The position numbers were made by a program, and so were the translations under genes. From positions 77,132 through 141,131 of the forward strand of contig DJJR01000080.1 in NCBI GenBank assembly GCA_002434245.1: a stretch of 64,000 bases of DNA. The letters are read 5' to 3'. This DNA is from Pelosinus fermentans. GTDB lineage: Bacteria; Bacillota; Negativicutes; DSM-13327. The first letter of the stretch is position 1. Every line of letters starts with the position of its first letter. A model generated the notes under the pieces. The model ran no database searches. It was not told the origin of the DNA and was given only the letters and a program-made list of their open reading frames with translations. This document shows positions 6,567 to 16,227 of the stretch, one piece after another.

Positions 6567-8830
6567 CTTTCTGCCTCCATTTGATCCAGTTTCACCACTT
6601 CAACCAAGTTGGTATGTTGAGGATTCGCAAAAGCCAGTGGCGTCGGCTGGTATTTGGTTAATGTATTGATGCAGCCGCGTTGGTCGATTCCCTCTTTATC
6701 CGGTGACCACCAGCCCCCCTGGGGTATCGAAATCACCCCTGGCATAATGCGGGGAGTGACCTTAGCGGTGAGTATGACTTTACCCCGGGCATTATAAATA
6801 CAAACCTTTTCACCATTTTTTATGCCACGCTTTTTTGCATCATATACACTAATCCAAAAGACTTGTGCTTCAACCTCCTCCATCCAGTCATTATTGTCAA
6901 ACATGGAATGTACACGCCGTTTGGTATGATGACCAATACATTGCAGCGGATATGTGCCCCTCAGGGGATCTTCCGGTCCTTCCCAAGCGGGAATATATTT
7001 TGGAATGGCAGGCACTTCAGCAACCTTATCTAATTCCCATAAGCGTGATGAGAAAAATTCGATTTTCCCGGAAGGGGTGGGAAATGGATGGTGCCGGGGA
7101 TCTTCAATCTGCTCCTTAAAGGCAATAGCAGGTTCCTCATACTCCCAGTCATATACACCTTTTTCTTTAAATTCTTCATAGGAGGGAAAACCAGGATTTT
7201 CTTTGCGGGTTTCATCGACAATAAAACGCAGCCAGTCTTCCAGCGTTTTTCCTTGAGTAAATTCAGCTGTAAGCTCCAATCTTTCAGCCAAATCCCTGAT
7301 CCAGTCATATCCGTTTCGGCATTCATAAACCGTATCCACTGCCTTATTCATAAACAATACATAATCACCAGCAGACCAGGGTAATACAATATCTTCCCGT
7401 TCCATGAAATTATCACCCGGCAGCAAGATATCGGCGAATTTCGCGCTGCTTGTAAGAAAATGATCACTGACTACAATAAATTGAGCTAAATTTTCATCAG
7501 CTAACAGTTCTGTCGTTCCATTGGTATCAGAATGCTGATTGATGAGACAGTTACCGGCGAGATTAAATATTAGCTTAATGTTGGCTGACAGCTTATCAAC
7601 ACCCCGGACTCCCTCTCTTTTCCCTAGTTCAGTCCCTTTTTGAATTGCCAGCGGCCACATGTACATCGAGATTGCTGCTTGGCAGGCGTTATCGATAGGG
7701 ATCGAACCAACATATTGTTTGCGGCATGGTGAACCGCAGCCAGAAGCCCAGCCGCCTTTTATGCCAATGTTTCCTGTCATAGCTGCAAGGGCAGCGCCGC
7801 TGCGGGGCGGCTGTTCGCCATAAGCATGGCGCTGGGGTCCAAATCCCTGGATGAGTGCACCGGGTTTATTCAGGGCATATTCCCTAGCCAGCTGAATAAT
7901 GATCTCCCTTGGAATGCCTGTTGATCTTTCTGCCCAGACAGGGGTTTTAGGAACCGGATCTGTACCCGTACCAAGAATATAGCTTTTGTATGAGTTGCCC
8001 GCCGGAACATCTTCCGGCATATGATCCTCATCAAAACCAAGACAATAGGTATCCAAGAATACCTGATCCTGCAGATTTTCTGTAATGATCACATAGGCCA
8101 TTGCATCCAAAAGAGCACTATCGGTGGTAGGGCGAATGGGTATCCATTGGTCAGCCAGAGCGATAGCAGTATCTGAATACAGAGGATCAATGCAAATGAT
8201 TTTTGCTCCGGCTTTCTTAGCCTTTTTTAGATAATAGGCTGTATTCGTTCCATGAATGGTTGCCGCCGGGTTAAATCCCATCAGAATGATAAGCTTGGAA
8301 TTAACCCAATCTTCTCGGCTGCTGCCAGTATTGACAGTCCCGTATGTATAGGGGGTTGCAGCGTTGGTACAAGCTGAGCTATAGGTTCCATAGTAATCTA
8401 AATAACCTCCATAGAGTGCCAGCAGCCGTCTCATCCAGACCTGTTCCGACGTTTTCCCGGCATTGCCTGTTGCGTAGGAAAGATAAATGGCCTCTGGACC
8501 GTACTCAGCCATAATTCGTTTCGTATGGTCCGCAATCGTATCTAAGGCTTCTTCCCAGGAAATACGTTGAAATAGACCTTCTCCCCGTTTGCCAATTCGC
8601 TTCATCGGATATTTCAGCCGATCCTCATGATACAAATAGCTCCTGTAGGCCCGGCAGCGAAGGCAGCCACGCAATTGGGGTCTTTTATCTGTATCGGGAC
8701 GTTCATCATCACTGGTAATGCGAACAATGCGTCCGTCTTTTACATGAGCTTTAACAATGCAGCGACCGCCGCAATTATGGGAGCCTGATGTCCGTATAAT
8801 AGTTTCTTCTTGGAACGTTGTATCCGTCAT
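6563..8830 (-). CDS. Molybdopterin oxidoreductase, DMSO reductase (DmsA/YnfE-like) catalytic subunit
   Basis: 755 residues. The N-terminus binds a 4Fe-4S cluster through Cys20 and Cys24 (HNCGGRC) and a later RGCLRCRAY. The molybdopterin domain starts with RISWEEALDTIADH; the segment YGTYSSACTNAATPYTYG carries the likely serine ligand of Mo as in DmsA. A C-terminal molybdopterin-dinucleotide-binding domain follows (RVHSMFDN, then SIPQGGWW). Unlike exported DmsA there is no twin-arginine signal: the protein starts MTDTTFQEETIIRTSG. It therefore looks cytoplasmic, or else is exported by hitch-hiking. The substrate (S-oxide, N-oxide, other) cannot be told from sequence. GGGAGCAAAGAGAT precedes the ATG at 8830. 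Confidence 0.9.
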   Translation of the reverse strand: MTDTTFQEETIIRTSGSHNCGGRCIVKAHVKDGRIVRITSDDERPDTDKRPQLRGCLRCRAYRSYLYHEDRLKYPMKRIGKRGEGLFQRISWEEALDTIADHTKRIMAEYGPEAIYLSYATGNAGKTSEQVWMRRLLALYGGYLDYYGTYSSACTNAATPYTYGTVNTGSSREDWVNSKLIILMGFNPAATIHGTNTAYYLKKAKKAGAKIICIDPLYSDTAIALADQWIPIRPTTDSALLDAMAYVIITENLQDQVFLDTYCLGFDEDHMPEDVPAGNSYKSYILGTGTDPVPKTPVWAERSTGIPREIIIQLAREYALNKPGALIQGFGPQRHAYGEQPPRSGAALAAMTGNIGIKGGWASGCGSPCRKQYVGSIPIDNACQAAISMYMWPLAIQKGTELGKREGVRGVDKLSANIKLIFNLAGNCLINQHSDTNGTTELLADENLAQFIVVSDHFLTSSAKFADILLPGDNFMEREDIVLPWSAGDYVLFMNKAVDTVYECRNGYDWIRDLAERLELTAEFTQGKTLEDWLRFIVDETRKENPGFPSYEEFKEKGVYDWEYEEPAIAFKEQIEDPRHHPFPTPSGKIEFFSSRLWELDKVAEVPAIPKYIPAWEGPEDPLRGTYPLQCIGHHTKRRVHSMFDNNDWMEEVEAQVFWISVYDAKKRGIKNGEKVCIYNARGKVILTAKVTPRIMPGVISIPQGGWWSPDKEGIDQRGCINTLTKYQPTPLAFANPQHTNLVEVVKLDQMEAER

Positions 8831-8921
8831 ATCTCTTTGCTCCCTTAATTACATTTTTGCACATAGATCCAACCATCTCTTTAATAAAAATAATAACTAT
8901 TGTACCTTATTTACAATTAGA

Positions 8922-8973
8922 AGACAAAATTCCTGCAAGCTTTTATTAAGGTTTTGGCAGGAATTTATTGTCT
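8922..8973. terminator. Terminator-like hairpin between divergent genes
   Basis: AATTCCTGC (8928-8936) pairs with GCAGGAATT (8957-8965), extended by AGACAA/TTGTCT. It belongs to the CTCCTGCA terminator family of this window, but no gene ends here: the molybdoenzyme gene starts at 8830 and xpt lies rightward. The interval 8831-9084 otherwise holds only promoter DNA. Confidence 0.5.
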
Positions 8974-9084
8974 TATGACGACGAATACAGTTGATAAGCA
9001 AAATGATTGTAAAGGATGGATGAAGCAAAGAAAGTTAAATATTTGAAATATACATTTTTTCGACAAAATAAGCGTTACTCTTTA

Positions 9085-9113
9085 TTGACAATGGGATTGG
9101 AGACTGCTACAAT
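9085..9113 (+). promoter_or_regulatory. Sigma-A promoter of the xpt-pbuX operon
   Basis: TTGACA at 9085-9090, a 17-bp spacer, and TACAAT at 9108-9113. Transcription would start near 9120, just before the riboswitch. Confidence 0.75.
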
Positions 9114-9127
9114 AAACCACATGTAAA

Positions 9128-9204
9128 TAGTCTCGTATAATTTTGGGGATATGGTCCAGAAGTTTCTACCGGCAGCCGTAAATTGCCTGTCTACGAGTGA
9201 AAGT
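9128..9204 (+). promoter_or_regulatory. Purine (guanine) riboswitch aptamer
   Basis: The classic purine aptamer is visible: P1 strands CTCGTA (9132-9137) and TACGAG (9192-9197), the junction and loop text GGATATGG and GTTTCTACCGG, then CCGTAAATTGCC. The specificity base lies in GTCTACG, where the junction position is C; this fits guanine/hypoxanthine/xanthine sensing rather than adenine. It sits in the leader of xpt-pbuX, a standard guanine regulon. The 3' P1 strand region 9192-9204 can also pair with 9264-9276 (12 of 13 positions), giving a possible alternative helix. Confidence 0.93.
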
Positions 9205-9324
9205 GTATCTAAGGTCTACGCTGCCTGTTCAAATTTACTGTTAAGCTTCTTTACTTATTGGTAACTTTCATTCGCAGTCTTGCTCCATGGTACAGGTGAT
9301 TATACACCACACCCAAGGACAAAA

Positions 9325-9390
9325 GTCCTGATGGGGAATTTTCGCTCATTTTCTACAACGCGGAGATTCCCTATCAGGGCTTTTTTTATT
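9325..9390 (+). terminator. Riboswitch-associated intrinsic terminator
   Basis: A 15-bp stem (9325-9339 with 9366-9380) is followed by TTTTTTT, 23 bases ahead of the xpt start. It is the expected OFF structure when guanine is bound. It lies about 120 bases beyond the aptamer. Confidence 0.88.
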
Positions 9391-9394
9391 TTAA

Positions 9395-9982
<588 letters not shown>

Positions 9983-10006
9983 TCAGTATCACTAGGAGGA
10001 TTATGT

Positions 10007-11296
10007 ATGAAAAACTCTGCTGGGAAAACGTATTTGCTTGGCACTCAACATGTGCTTGCCATGTACGCTGGTGCAATTATCGTTCCCCTTATTGTTGGCG
10101 GTGCTCTTAAATTAAGCTTTGAACAAATGGGTTATATTATTGCAGCTGATTTACTAACTTCCGGTCTTGCCACTTTGCTGCAAGCATGGCGAAATCCGTT
10201 CTCTGGAATTGGTTTGCCGGTTGTACTTGGTTGTACCTTTACAGCTGTTTTCCCCATGATCAGCATTGGAAGTCAGTATGGTATGACAGCCATGTATGGC
10301 TCCATCATATGCTCCGGCCTTTTCGTCGTACTCATTGCAAATTACTTTTCAAAACTGGTTACGTTCTTCCCGCCTGTTGTGACGGGTTCTGTCGTTACGA
10401 TTATCGGCATTACATTGGTTCCAGTTGCCATTAACAATGTAGCTGGCGGTGTAGGAAGTGCAGATTTCGGTTCCTTATCCAATTTTGCTCTCGCTTTTGG
10501 CGTGCTATTATTTATTATTTTATTAAATCGTTTTACCACAGGATTTATTCGATCTATTTCCGTCTTACTGGGCTTAATTGCCGGAACCATTGTCGCAGCA
10601 ATTATGGGCAATGTTTCTTTCAGCAGTGTTGCCCAGGCTTCATGGTTTAATATGATCACTCCTTTTTATTTCGGAATGCCCACTTTTGAACCAAGTGCAA
10701 TTATCACCATGATTGTTGTTGCCATTGTCAGCATGATTGAATCAACAGGAGTTTTCATGGCACTGGGTGAGATTTGCGGTAAGAAAATAACAGAAAACGA
10801 CCTGACTCGCGGCTATCGAGCCGAAGGCATTGCTGTAATCCTGGGAGGTATTTTTAATTCCTTTCCTTATACAACATTTTCCCAGAATGTCGGCCTCGTA
10901 CAGCTTTCCAATTCTAAAACGACTAATGTAACCATTGTTGCTGGCTTTATGCTCATCTTTTTAGGACTGATACCTAAATTCGCAGCATTAGCTATGATTA
11001 TTCCAAATTCAGTACTGGGTGGAGCCATGATTGCCATGTTTGGAATCGTCGTTGCCTCAGGAATTAAAATGCTCAGTAAGGTTGATTTTGCCAGCAATGA
11101 AAATTTACTGGTTATTGCCTGCTCGGTTGCTTTAGGTTTAGGAGTCACTGTCGTACCCAATCTCTTTGTTAAATTCCCGCCGCTGCTAAAAATGTTCTTT
11201 GAAAATGGAATTGTAACAGGTGCGTTAACAGCTGTTATTTTAAACATCATCCTGAATATGGGGCCAAAAAAGCTGCCGACTGCCCCTAAAGTTTGA
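10007..11296 (+). CDS. pbuX: Xanthine permease, NCS2 family
   Basis: 429 residues, about 14 hydrophobic segments of the UraA/UapA fold. Family signs are the N-terminal LLGTQHVLAMYAGAIIVPLI, the central VAIVSMIESTGVFMALGE (the conserved acidic substrate-binding residue is the E in this stretch), and NSFPYTTFSQNVGL. It imports xanthine or a related purine with protons. It follows xpt in the same operon with AGGAGG ahead of the ATG, so it is controlled by the guanine riboswitch. Confidence 0.93.
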   Translation: MKNSAGKTYLLGTQHVLAMYAGAIIVPLIVGGALKLSFEQMGYIIAADLLTSGLATLLQAWRNPFSGIGLPVVLGCTFTAVFPMISIGSQYGMTAMYGSIICSGLFVVLIANYFSKLVTFFPPVVTGSVVTIIGITLVPVAINNVAGGVGSADFGSLSNFALAFGVLLFIILLNRFTTGFIRSISVLLGLIAGTIVAAIMGNVSFSSVAQASWFNMITPFYFGMPTFEPSAIITMIVVAIVSMIESTGVFMALGEICGKKITENDLTRGYRAEGIAVILGGIFNSFPYTTFSQNVGLVQLSNSKTTNVTIVAGFMLIFLGLIPKFAALAMIIPNSVLGGAMIAMFGIVVASGIKMLSKVDFASNENLLVIACSVALGLGVTVVPNLFVKFPPLLKMFFENGIVTGALTAVILNIILNMGPKKLPTAPKV

Positions 11297-11330
11297 ATCA
11301 TTAATACAACAAATGCCGAAAAGCCAGTAG

Positions 11331-11371
11331 GCCGGGAAGTTTTCTATAGAAGAAAACTTCCCGGCTCTTTT
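11331..11371 (+). terminator. Terminator of xpt-pbuX
   Basis: GCCGGGAAGTTTTCT (11331-11345) pairs perfectly with 11351-11365, then CTTTTTATAG. The rest of 11372-11624 is AT-rich and shows only a short CTATAG repeat near 11487. Confidence 0.9.
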
Positions 11372-11624
11372 TATAGTATCACAGCCACTTAAGCAGCACA
11401 AAAAAGCAGACCAAATAACCTACTCCATTTTTCTCATCTACTGAAAATTAGATTTAATAAGCAAGTGGATTAAATCCATTCCCTATAGCTATAGCTATTC
11501 CAATCACCATTTATTCTGGCTTGCACCTTTACAGGCTCCTCTCAAGCTAATCTATTTACACCATATATAAATTCCTACTCCATCTGCAAAAAGATATAGA
11601 ACACCACATTACCTTACTACTATA

Positions 11625-11660
11625 AGTACCGATTCCCAATTAGTGCTGGGAATCGGTACT
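11625..11660 (-). terminator. Hairpin downstream of the pirin gene
   Basis: AGTACCGATTCCCA and TGGGAATCGGTACT form a perfect 14-bp stem three bases beyond the pirin stop. The following minus-strand tract is not T-rich, so termination may be weak. Confidence 0.5.
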
Positions 11661-11663
11661 GTA

Positions 11664-12508
11664 TTATTTCTTGATAAAAGTTCCGTTGTCAATTTCTCGA
11701 AAAGCCTGCTGCAGCTCTTCCCGCGTATTCATGACAATGGGGCCGCCCCATGCGATGGGCTCCCTGAGGGGCAGTCCAGAAAACAGCAGGAAGCGAATGC
11801 CCTGGTCTGCTGCCTGAATAGCAAATGTATCTCCCTGATCAAAAAGCACTGCTCTATGACTTTCGATCATGATTTGCCTATCAGCATCAAGATAACCGGC
11901 ACCTTCAACAATGTAGATAAATAGCGTTGCTTCTGGATCCGTTGGAATATTCCACTGGCTTTTTGGTTCCAGCTGAACGTCCAAAGCTAATGTTTTTACA
12001 TAATCTCCTTGTGTTGCTCCTTGCGTGTTCTTATAGTGACCCGCTATGACACCGACTGTACTGCCATCCTGTCGTATTTTGGGAATCATTGAATCGGTAA
12101 TATCACGATACTGAGGATGTGTCATCTTGTCTTTACGAGGAAGGTTCAGCCAAAGCTGAACACCTAACATCCGCTCTGAGGGCTGAGGCATTTCCTGATG
12201 AAGGATACCGCTTCCTGCAGTCATCCATTGGCAGCAGCCGTCCAATATCCGCCCTTATTCCCCAGACTATCGCTATGTTCAATGTCACCGGCAATTAAAT
12301 ACGTTACCGTTTCGATACCCCGGTGAGGATGCCAGGGAAAGCCTTTCGTATAGTCAGCAGGGTCCCGGGAATCAAAAGCATCCAGCATTAGAAACGGGTC
12401 AAACTCCTTAGTATCATCATGACCAATAACCCGCACCAGCTTCACTCCCGCTCCGTCAAACTGAGTTGTACCAGTTACAATCTTTCGTATTTTCCTTGTT
12501 GTACTCAT
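11664..12508 (-). pseudogene. Pirin-family protein, interrupted by a -1 frameshift
   Basis: Two overlapping frames together spell one full pirin of about 280 residues. The N-terminal part (12221-12508) starts MSTTRKIRKIVTG and has the metal-binding FPWHPHRGIETVTYL, then stops shortly after DSLGNKG. The C-terminal part resumes in another frame with QWMTAGSGILHQEMPQ and runs to 11664. In intact pirins the DSLGNKG and QWMTAG segments are joined by about seven residues; reading one extra G in the GGG at 12252-12254 restores exactly that. So a base is missing in a G run, by mutation or sequencing error. Pirins are cupins with redox or quercetinase-like roles. The ATG at 12508 has AAAGGGTG upstream. 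Confidence 0.88.
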
Positions 12509-12665
12509 AGTATCACCCTTTCAGTATTACAGAGGTTACAAGACCTTCTGTTATAGTATCATATACTTAATTTAGCCCCCAGCAAATATTCTGCACAATT
12601 TCCTTTAGACATTTTCACAAAAGATTCAACTAACAATCCCACATCTTCATCAGATTTACGTTGTA

Positions 12666-13547
12666 TTACTTGAGAAGGGTAGCTTTTAACAAATCCAAGA
12701 AGTGCTTACTGCTAGCAGACAATTTGTGATTTCTCGCCCATACAATTACTGTTTTGGTTGATACGGTGGGCTCTACAATGGTTTTATACATCAGCTCTGA
12801 ATCAGAAATAAGTTCCTGTGTAGACTTTGGCACTAAGGCCATGCCAATTCCTAGTTTCGTCCATATTATATTGAGTAAAATGCCATCACTTATACATACA
12901 ATATTCGGCTTAAATCCGGCTTTTCTGCACCATTCAACGAACATGGCTTTCCACCTTAGCGGAATAATTAATGGCTGGTTTGCAAGCTCAATCATCCGAA
13001 TTTTTTCAGTATCCTCGCCACAAGAATATCCATCTCTTTTCATCGCAATTACTAATGGCTCATCGGGTAAAGTGATTGATTCATATATTTCTAGATCAAA
13101 GGGAGCGCGTATAATGCCAATTTCAATGACTCGATTATTTAGCAGCTCTAAAATTCGATTACCATCCCCTTCCCATAGCTGAAATGTAACTTTCGGGTAT
13201 AAATTATGAAATTGATGCAGCAGATTTGGAAGCAATGTAGCTCCCGATGTACTCACCGTACCGATTGAAAGCGCACCAACTAAGCCTGAATTCAACTCTG
13301 TAATTTCCTTAATTGTACCATCGACTAACCCTAATATTTGCTCAACCCGCTCCCGTAATAACTCCCCTGCTTCTGTCAGCCTGATTCTACGACTTCCGCG
13401 CTCAAACAATTGAACTCCAAGATTATCTTCTAACTGTTTCATCTGCTTACTAAGGGGTGGCTGCGCTATATTAAGCCGCTTCGCTGCATTGCTGATATTT
13501 CCTTCCTCAACGATGGCATAAAAGTTTTTCATATCCCGAATATCCAT
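12666..13547 (-). CDS. LysR-family transcriptional regulator
   Basis: About 293 residues. The N-terminal winged helix reads MKNFYAIVEEGNISNAAKRL, then QPPLSKQMKQLEDNLGVQLFER, as in the CatR/CbbR-like branch. The rest is the periplasmic-binding-protein-like effector domain (IGTVSTSGATLLPNLL, then WTKLGIGMALVPKS). I place the start at the ATG at 13547, eight bases after GAGG, rather than the in-frame GTG at 13556. It is divergent from the DMT transporter at 13661 and lies upstream of the broken pirin gene. Either could be its target. Effector unknown. Confidence 0.9.
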   Translation of the reverse strand: MDIRDMKNFYAIVEEGNISNAAKRLNIAQPPLSKQMKQLEDNLGVQLFERGSRRIRLTEAGELLRERVEQILGLVDGTIKEITELNSGLVGALSIGTVSTSGATLLPNLLHQFHNLYPKVTFQLWEGDGNRILELLNNRVIEIGIIRAPFDLEIYESITLPDEPLVIAMKRDGYSCGEDTEKIRMIELANQPLIIPLRWKAMFVEWCRKAGFKPNIVCISDGILLNIIWTKLGIGMALVPKSTQELISDSELMYKTIVEPTVSTKTVIVWARNHKLSASSKHFLDLLKATLLK

Positions 13548-13660
13548 TTTTCTCACCTCGTGCTATATATTTTCAGTATAGGACGTATATTATATTAATA
13601 ATTTCATTATAGTTCGCGTCATGCTATAATTGCAACAAATATGATTAGTAAAGACTGGGA

Positions 13661-14677
13661 GTGATTGTATTGAATGAGCAAACTACTCTTTATAACAACT
13701 TTAACATTAAAGGAATTGCATATACCAAACCTTCTCCTTGGAAAAAATTTCATAATATATATCTACTTTTAATGACTGTACCTATATTTCTTGGAACATC
13801 CTATGTTGCAGCTAAGATTGGAATGCGTGACTTCCTTCCTTTGAACCTGGTTATTTTACGGTTTGTAATTGCGTCTTTAGTATTTGCTCTCATTCTTTTG
13901 CTTAAAAAAGGAACTAGCTGCATTGATAAAAAAGATATACCTCAATTCTTCCTGCTAGGCTTTTTGGCTATTACTTCATTTTTCTATATTCATTATACAG
14001 GTTTGCAATATACAACCAGTACAAATGCTGGTCTGATTATGGCAACTACCCCGGTCTTTGCTGCTTTATTCTGCATTATTACCAAAAAAGAAAAAGTGAC
14101 TACTCGCAGCAGGTTAGGGATATGTATTGCTTTTTTCGGTGTTCTGCTAGTCATAAGCCAAGGACAATTTGGCAGCATATTCCACCAAAAGACCCTCTTA
14201 GGAGATGGTTTACTGGTTCTAAATGCACTCGTTTGGGCCTGGTTTACTCTTAAAGGTAAAACAGTGTTAGAAAAGTATAGTCCATTTATCGCAATGGCTT
14301 ATATTCACATCTTTGGAACCATTTTATTACTGCCATTTGCAATTGTTCCAACAGTACTAGCCGAAACAACATTGTTGCAGCAACTTCCCACAGTTAGCAG
14401 AGCTACCCTTTTAGCCTCAGCATATTTAGCTATTTTTTGCTCCGTTTATTCATACTTCATCTGGTATCTGGGAATCGCAAAAATTGGTGCCGTAAAAACA
14501 GCAATCTTCAGCTATTTTAATCCAATTATGGCTACACTGGCAGGCATAATAATTTTTGATGATAAACTGACTCTATCTATTGTTTTAGGTGGATTATTCG
14601 TTATTTTAGGAGTGTATGTCACCAATCAAAAGAACGTCATCTCCCTAGGTAATACTCTATCAAGCAGAAAAATTTAA
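13661..14677 (+). CDS. DMT-superfamily transporter (two EamA domains)
   Basis: 338 residues with about ten membrane helices and two EamA repeats (first GTSYVAAKIGMRDFLPLN, second ALVWAWFTLKGKTV). Such carriers usually export metabolites such as amino acids or their derivatives; the substrate here is unknown. Two starts are possible: GTG at 13661 or TTG at 13670, the latter 8 bases after GGGAG. The N-terminal 35 residues before the first helix are longer than usual. Divergent LysR gene next door, so probably LysR-regulated. Confidence 0.85.
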   Translation: MIVLNEQTTLYNNFNIKGIAYTKPSPWKKFHNIYLLLMTVPIFLGTSYVAAKIGMRDFLPLNLVILRFVIASLVFALILLLKKGTSCIDKKDIPQFFLLGFLAITSFFYIHYTGLQYTTSTNAGLIMATTPVFAALFCIITKKEKVTTRSRLGICIAFFGVLLVISQGQFGSIFHQKTLLGDGLLVLNALVWAWFTLKGKTVLEKYSPFIAMAYIHIFGTILLLPFAIVPTVLAETTLLQQLPTVSRATLLASAYLAIFCSVYSYFIWYLGIAKIGAVKTAIFSYFNPIMATLAGIIIFDDKLTLSIVLGGLFVILGVYVTNQKNVISLGNTLSSRKI

Positions 14678-14697
14678 TAGTACTGCATAGTGATAAA

Positions 14698-14745
14698 AAA
14701 CTCCTGCAAGGTTTTAGAGTCCCTGCAGGAGTTTACTAATTAATC
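14698..14745. terminator. Shared terminator, CTCCTGCA family
   Basis: AAACTCCTGCA (14698-14708) pairs with TGCAGGAGTTT (14724-14734) between the convergent DMT and M20 genes. A-rich flank on one side and T-rich on the other allow use in both directions. Confidence 0.8.
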
Positions 14746-14752
14746 TATTCAC

Positions 14753-16063
14753 TCAACGCGTTTTTTGTAAAAGATCTGATACCACTAATGTCAATACCGT
14801 CACAGCATTTGATAAGGCAGCTTCATCAAAATCAAATGCCCCATCATGATGCCCGGCAGCTCGATTAATTCCGACCATGGCATATCCGCCTTGTCCGCCG
14901 CGTTCTTGAACCCGCTCTAAAAAGCATGTGAAATCCTCGCTGGCTCCCAAACTGCCACGGTCCTCAATGACGGCGAATAAACCTGATGCCTCTGCAGCCT
15001 GCCGTAAGCGATTTGCAATAGCAGCATCACTTTGGCCGCCGGAAGCCCCGCCCATTTCACGAATGGTCACAGTTACGCCTTGTATGGCAGCAGCTCCGTG
15101 AATAATTCGCAAAGCCTCTTCCTGCATAAAGGAATTAATCGCTGAGGTTTCACCGCGAGTTTCCAGTTTTAGGACCGCTTTATCAGCAATAACATTACGC
15201 CCGCTGCCTGCTTCCAATACTCCAACATTAATGCGCGATACCCCAGCAGCATGACGGGGTATCCCATGCAGACTGACAGCTGCCTGAGCAGCAGCAAGCA
15301 ATGCATTACGTCCTTCCTGGGGTGCCGCTCCGGCATGGGCCGGTACACCAGAAAAATGAGCATCAAATTTGGTAGTAGCTAAAAAACCGTCAGTACCGCA
15401 AATAAAGCGCTCACTGCTTCCAGCTAAAAAACCTAAATGCATGCCAAATAAATAATCAACATCATCAACGACTCCAGCTTCAACCATTGCCTTAGCTCCT
15501 CGCACCCCTTCTTCAGCGGGCTGAAAGATCAGCTTGATGGTTCCACAAAGATTGTCTTTTTGTTCTTGTAAGATTTTTGCCACTCCCAGCCCAACAGCTG
15601 TATGTCCGTCATGACCACAAGCATGCATGACGCCAGCATGAAGAGAGGCAAACCCTTCCTGCCAAGGACGATGGTTTTCAGCTGTTTTTTCCTGCACATC
15701 ATTGGCATCCATGTCAAAACGCAGTGCGACTACGGGACCTGGACGGCCAGTATTTAGTGTGCCAACGACACCCGTTTTTCCACCTGCCATACTTTCAATT
15801 ACTGCGCTGTCCGCGCCTTCTTCAATTGCTCTCTTTGAACTCTGTTCTAAAACATCCTGATTTGGTACCCCCATCATAGCAGCCTCTTCAACAACCTCAC
15901 TGCCATATTGAACATCATAACCAAAGCTGTTTAATACTTTCACCACTCTGTCAGCGGTACGAAACTCAGTCCATGCCGCCTCTGGATATCGGTGAAAATC
16001 TCTTCTCCAAGCAATAATTTGCTCTTCCATCTGCTTCACGGCTTTTTTAATTTCTACGTTCAT
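14753..16063 (-). CDS. M20 family amidohydrolase (AbgA/IAA-amino acid hydrolase type)
   Basis: 436 residues. Zinc-type motifs are visible: RRDFHRYPEAAWTEFRT near the N-terminus, RFDMDAND, MHACGHDGHTAVGLG, QPAEEGVRGAKAM, and a late GINRAAGHHDGAFD. The insert between the first two motifs (VPNQDVLEQSSKRAIEEGAD) is the longer form seen in p-aminobenzoyl-glutamate hydrolase subunit A (AbgA). It would release an acyl or aminobenzoyl group from an amino acid in the cytoplasm. No AbgB-like partner gene lies nearby. GAGGAAGGTGGAACA precedes the ATG. Monocistronic. Confidence 0.88.
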   Translation of the reverse strand: MNVEIKKAVKQMEEQIIAWRRDFHRYPEAAWTEFRTADRVVKVLNSFGYDVQYGSEVVEEAAMMGVPNQDVLEQSSKRAIEEGADSAVIESMAGGKTGVVGTLNTGRPGPVVALRFDMDANDVQEKTAENHRPWQEGFASLHAGVMHACGHDGHTAVGLGVAKILQEQKDNLCGTIKLIFQPAEEGVRGAKAMVEAGVVDDVDYLFGMHLGFLAGSSERFICGTDGFLATTKFDAHFSGVPAHAGAAPQEGRNALLAAAQAAVSLHGIPRHAAGVSRINVGVLEAGSGRNVIADKAVLKLETRGETSAINSFMQEEALRIIHGAAAIQGVTVTIREMGGASGGQSDAAIANRLRQAAEASGLFAVIEDRGSLGASEDFTCFLERVQERGGQGGYAMVGINRAAGHHDGAFDFDEAALSNAVTVLTLVVSDLLQKTR

Positions 16064-16184
16064 TGTTCCACCTTCCTCGTTATCTTTTCTATAAATACTG
16101 ATAAAACATTTACAGATCTTACTCCATTATAACATGATCGATTTGATTTCTTAATTTTTTAGGAAATTTCCAGGAAATATTAAA

Positions 16185-16212
16185 ATCCCGACCAACAATT
16201 TTTGCCAGTCGG
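16185..16212 (-). terminator. Terminator of the secreted-protein gene
   Basis: On the minus strand CCGACTGGC pairs with GTTGGTCGG (9 bp with G-U pairs), followed by GATTTTAATA. Confidence 0.65.
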
Positions 16213-16227
16213 AATTGATTTAAAATC

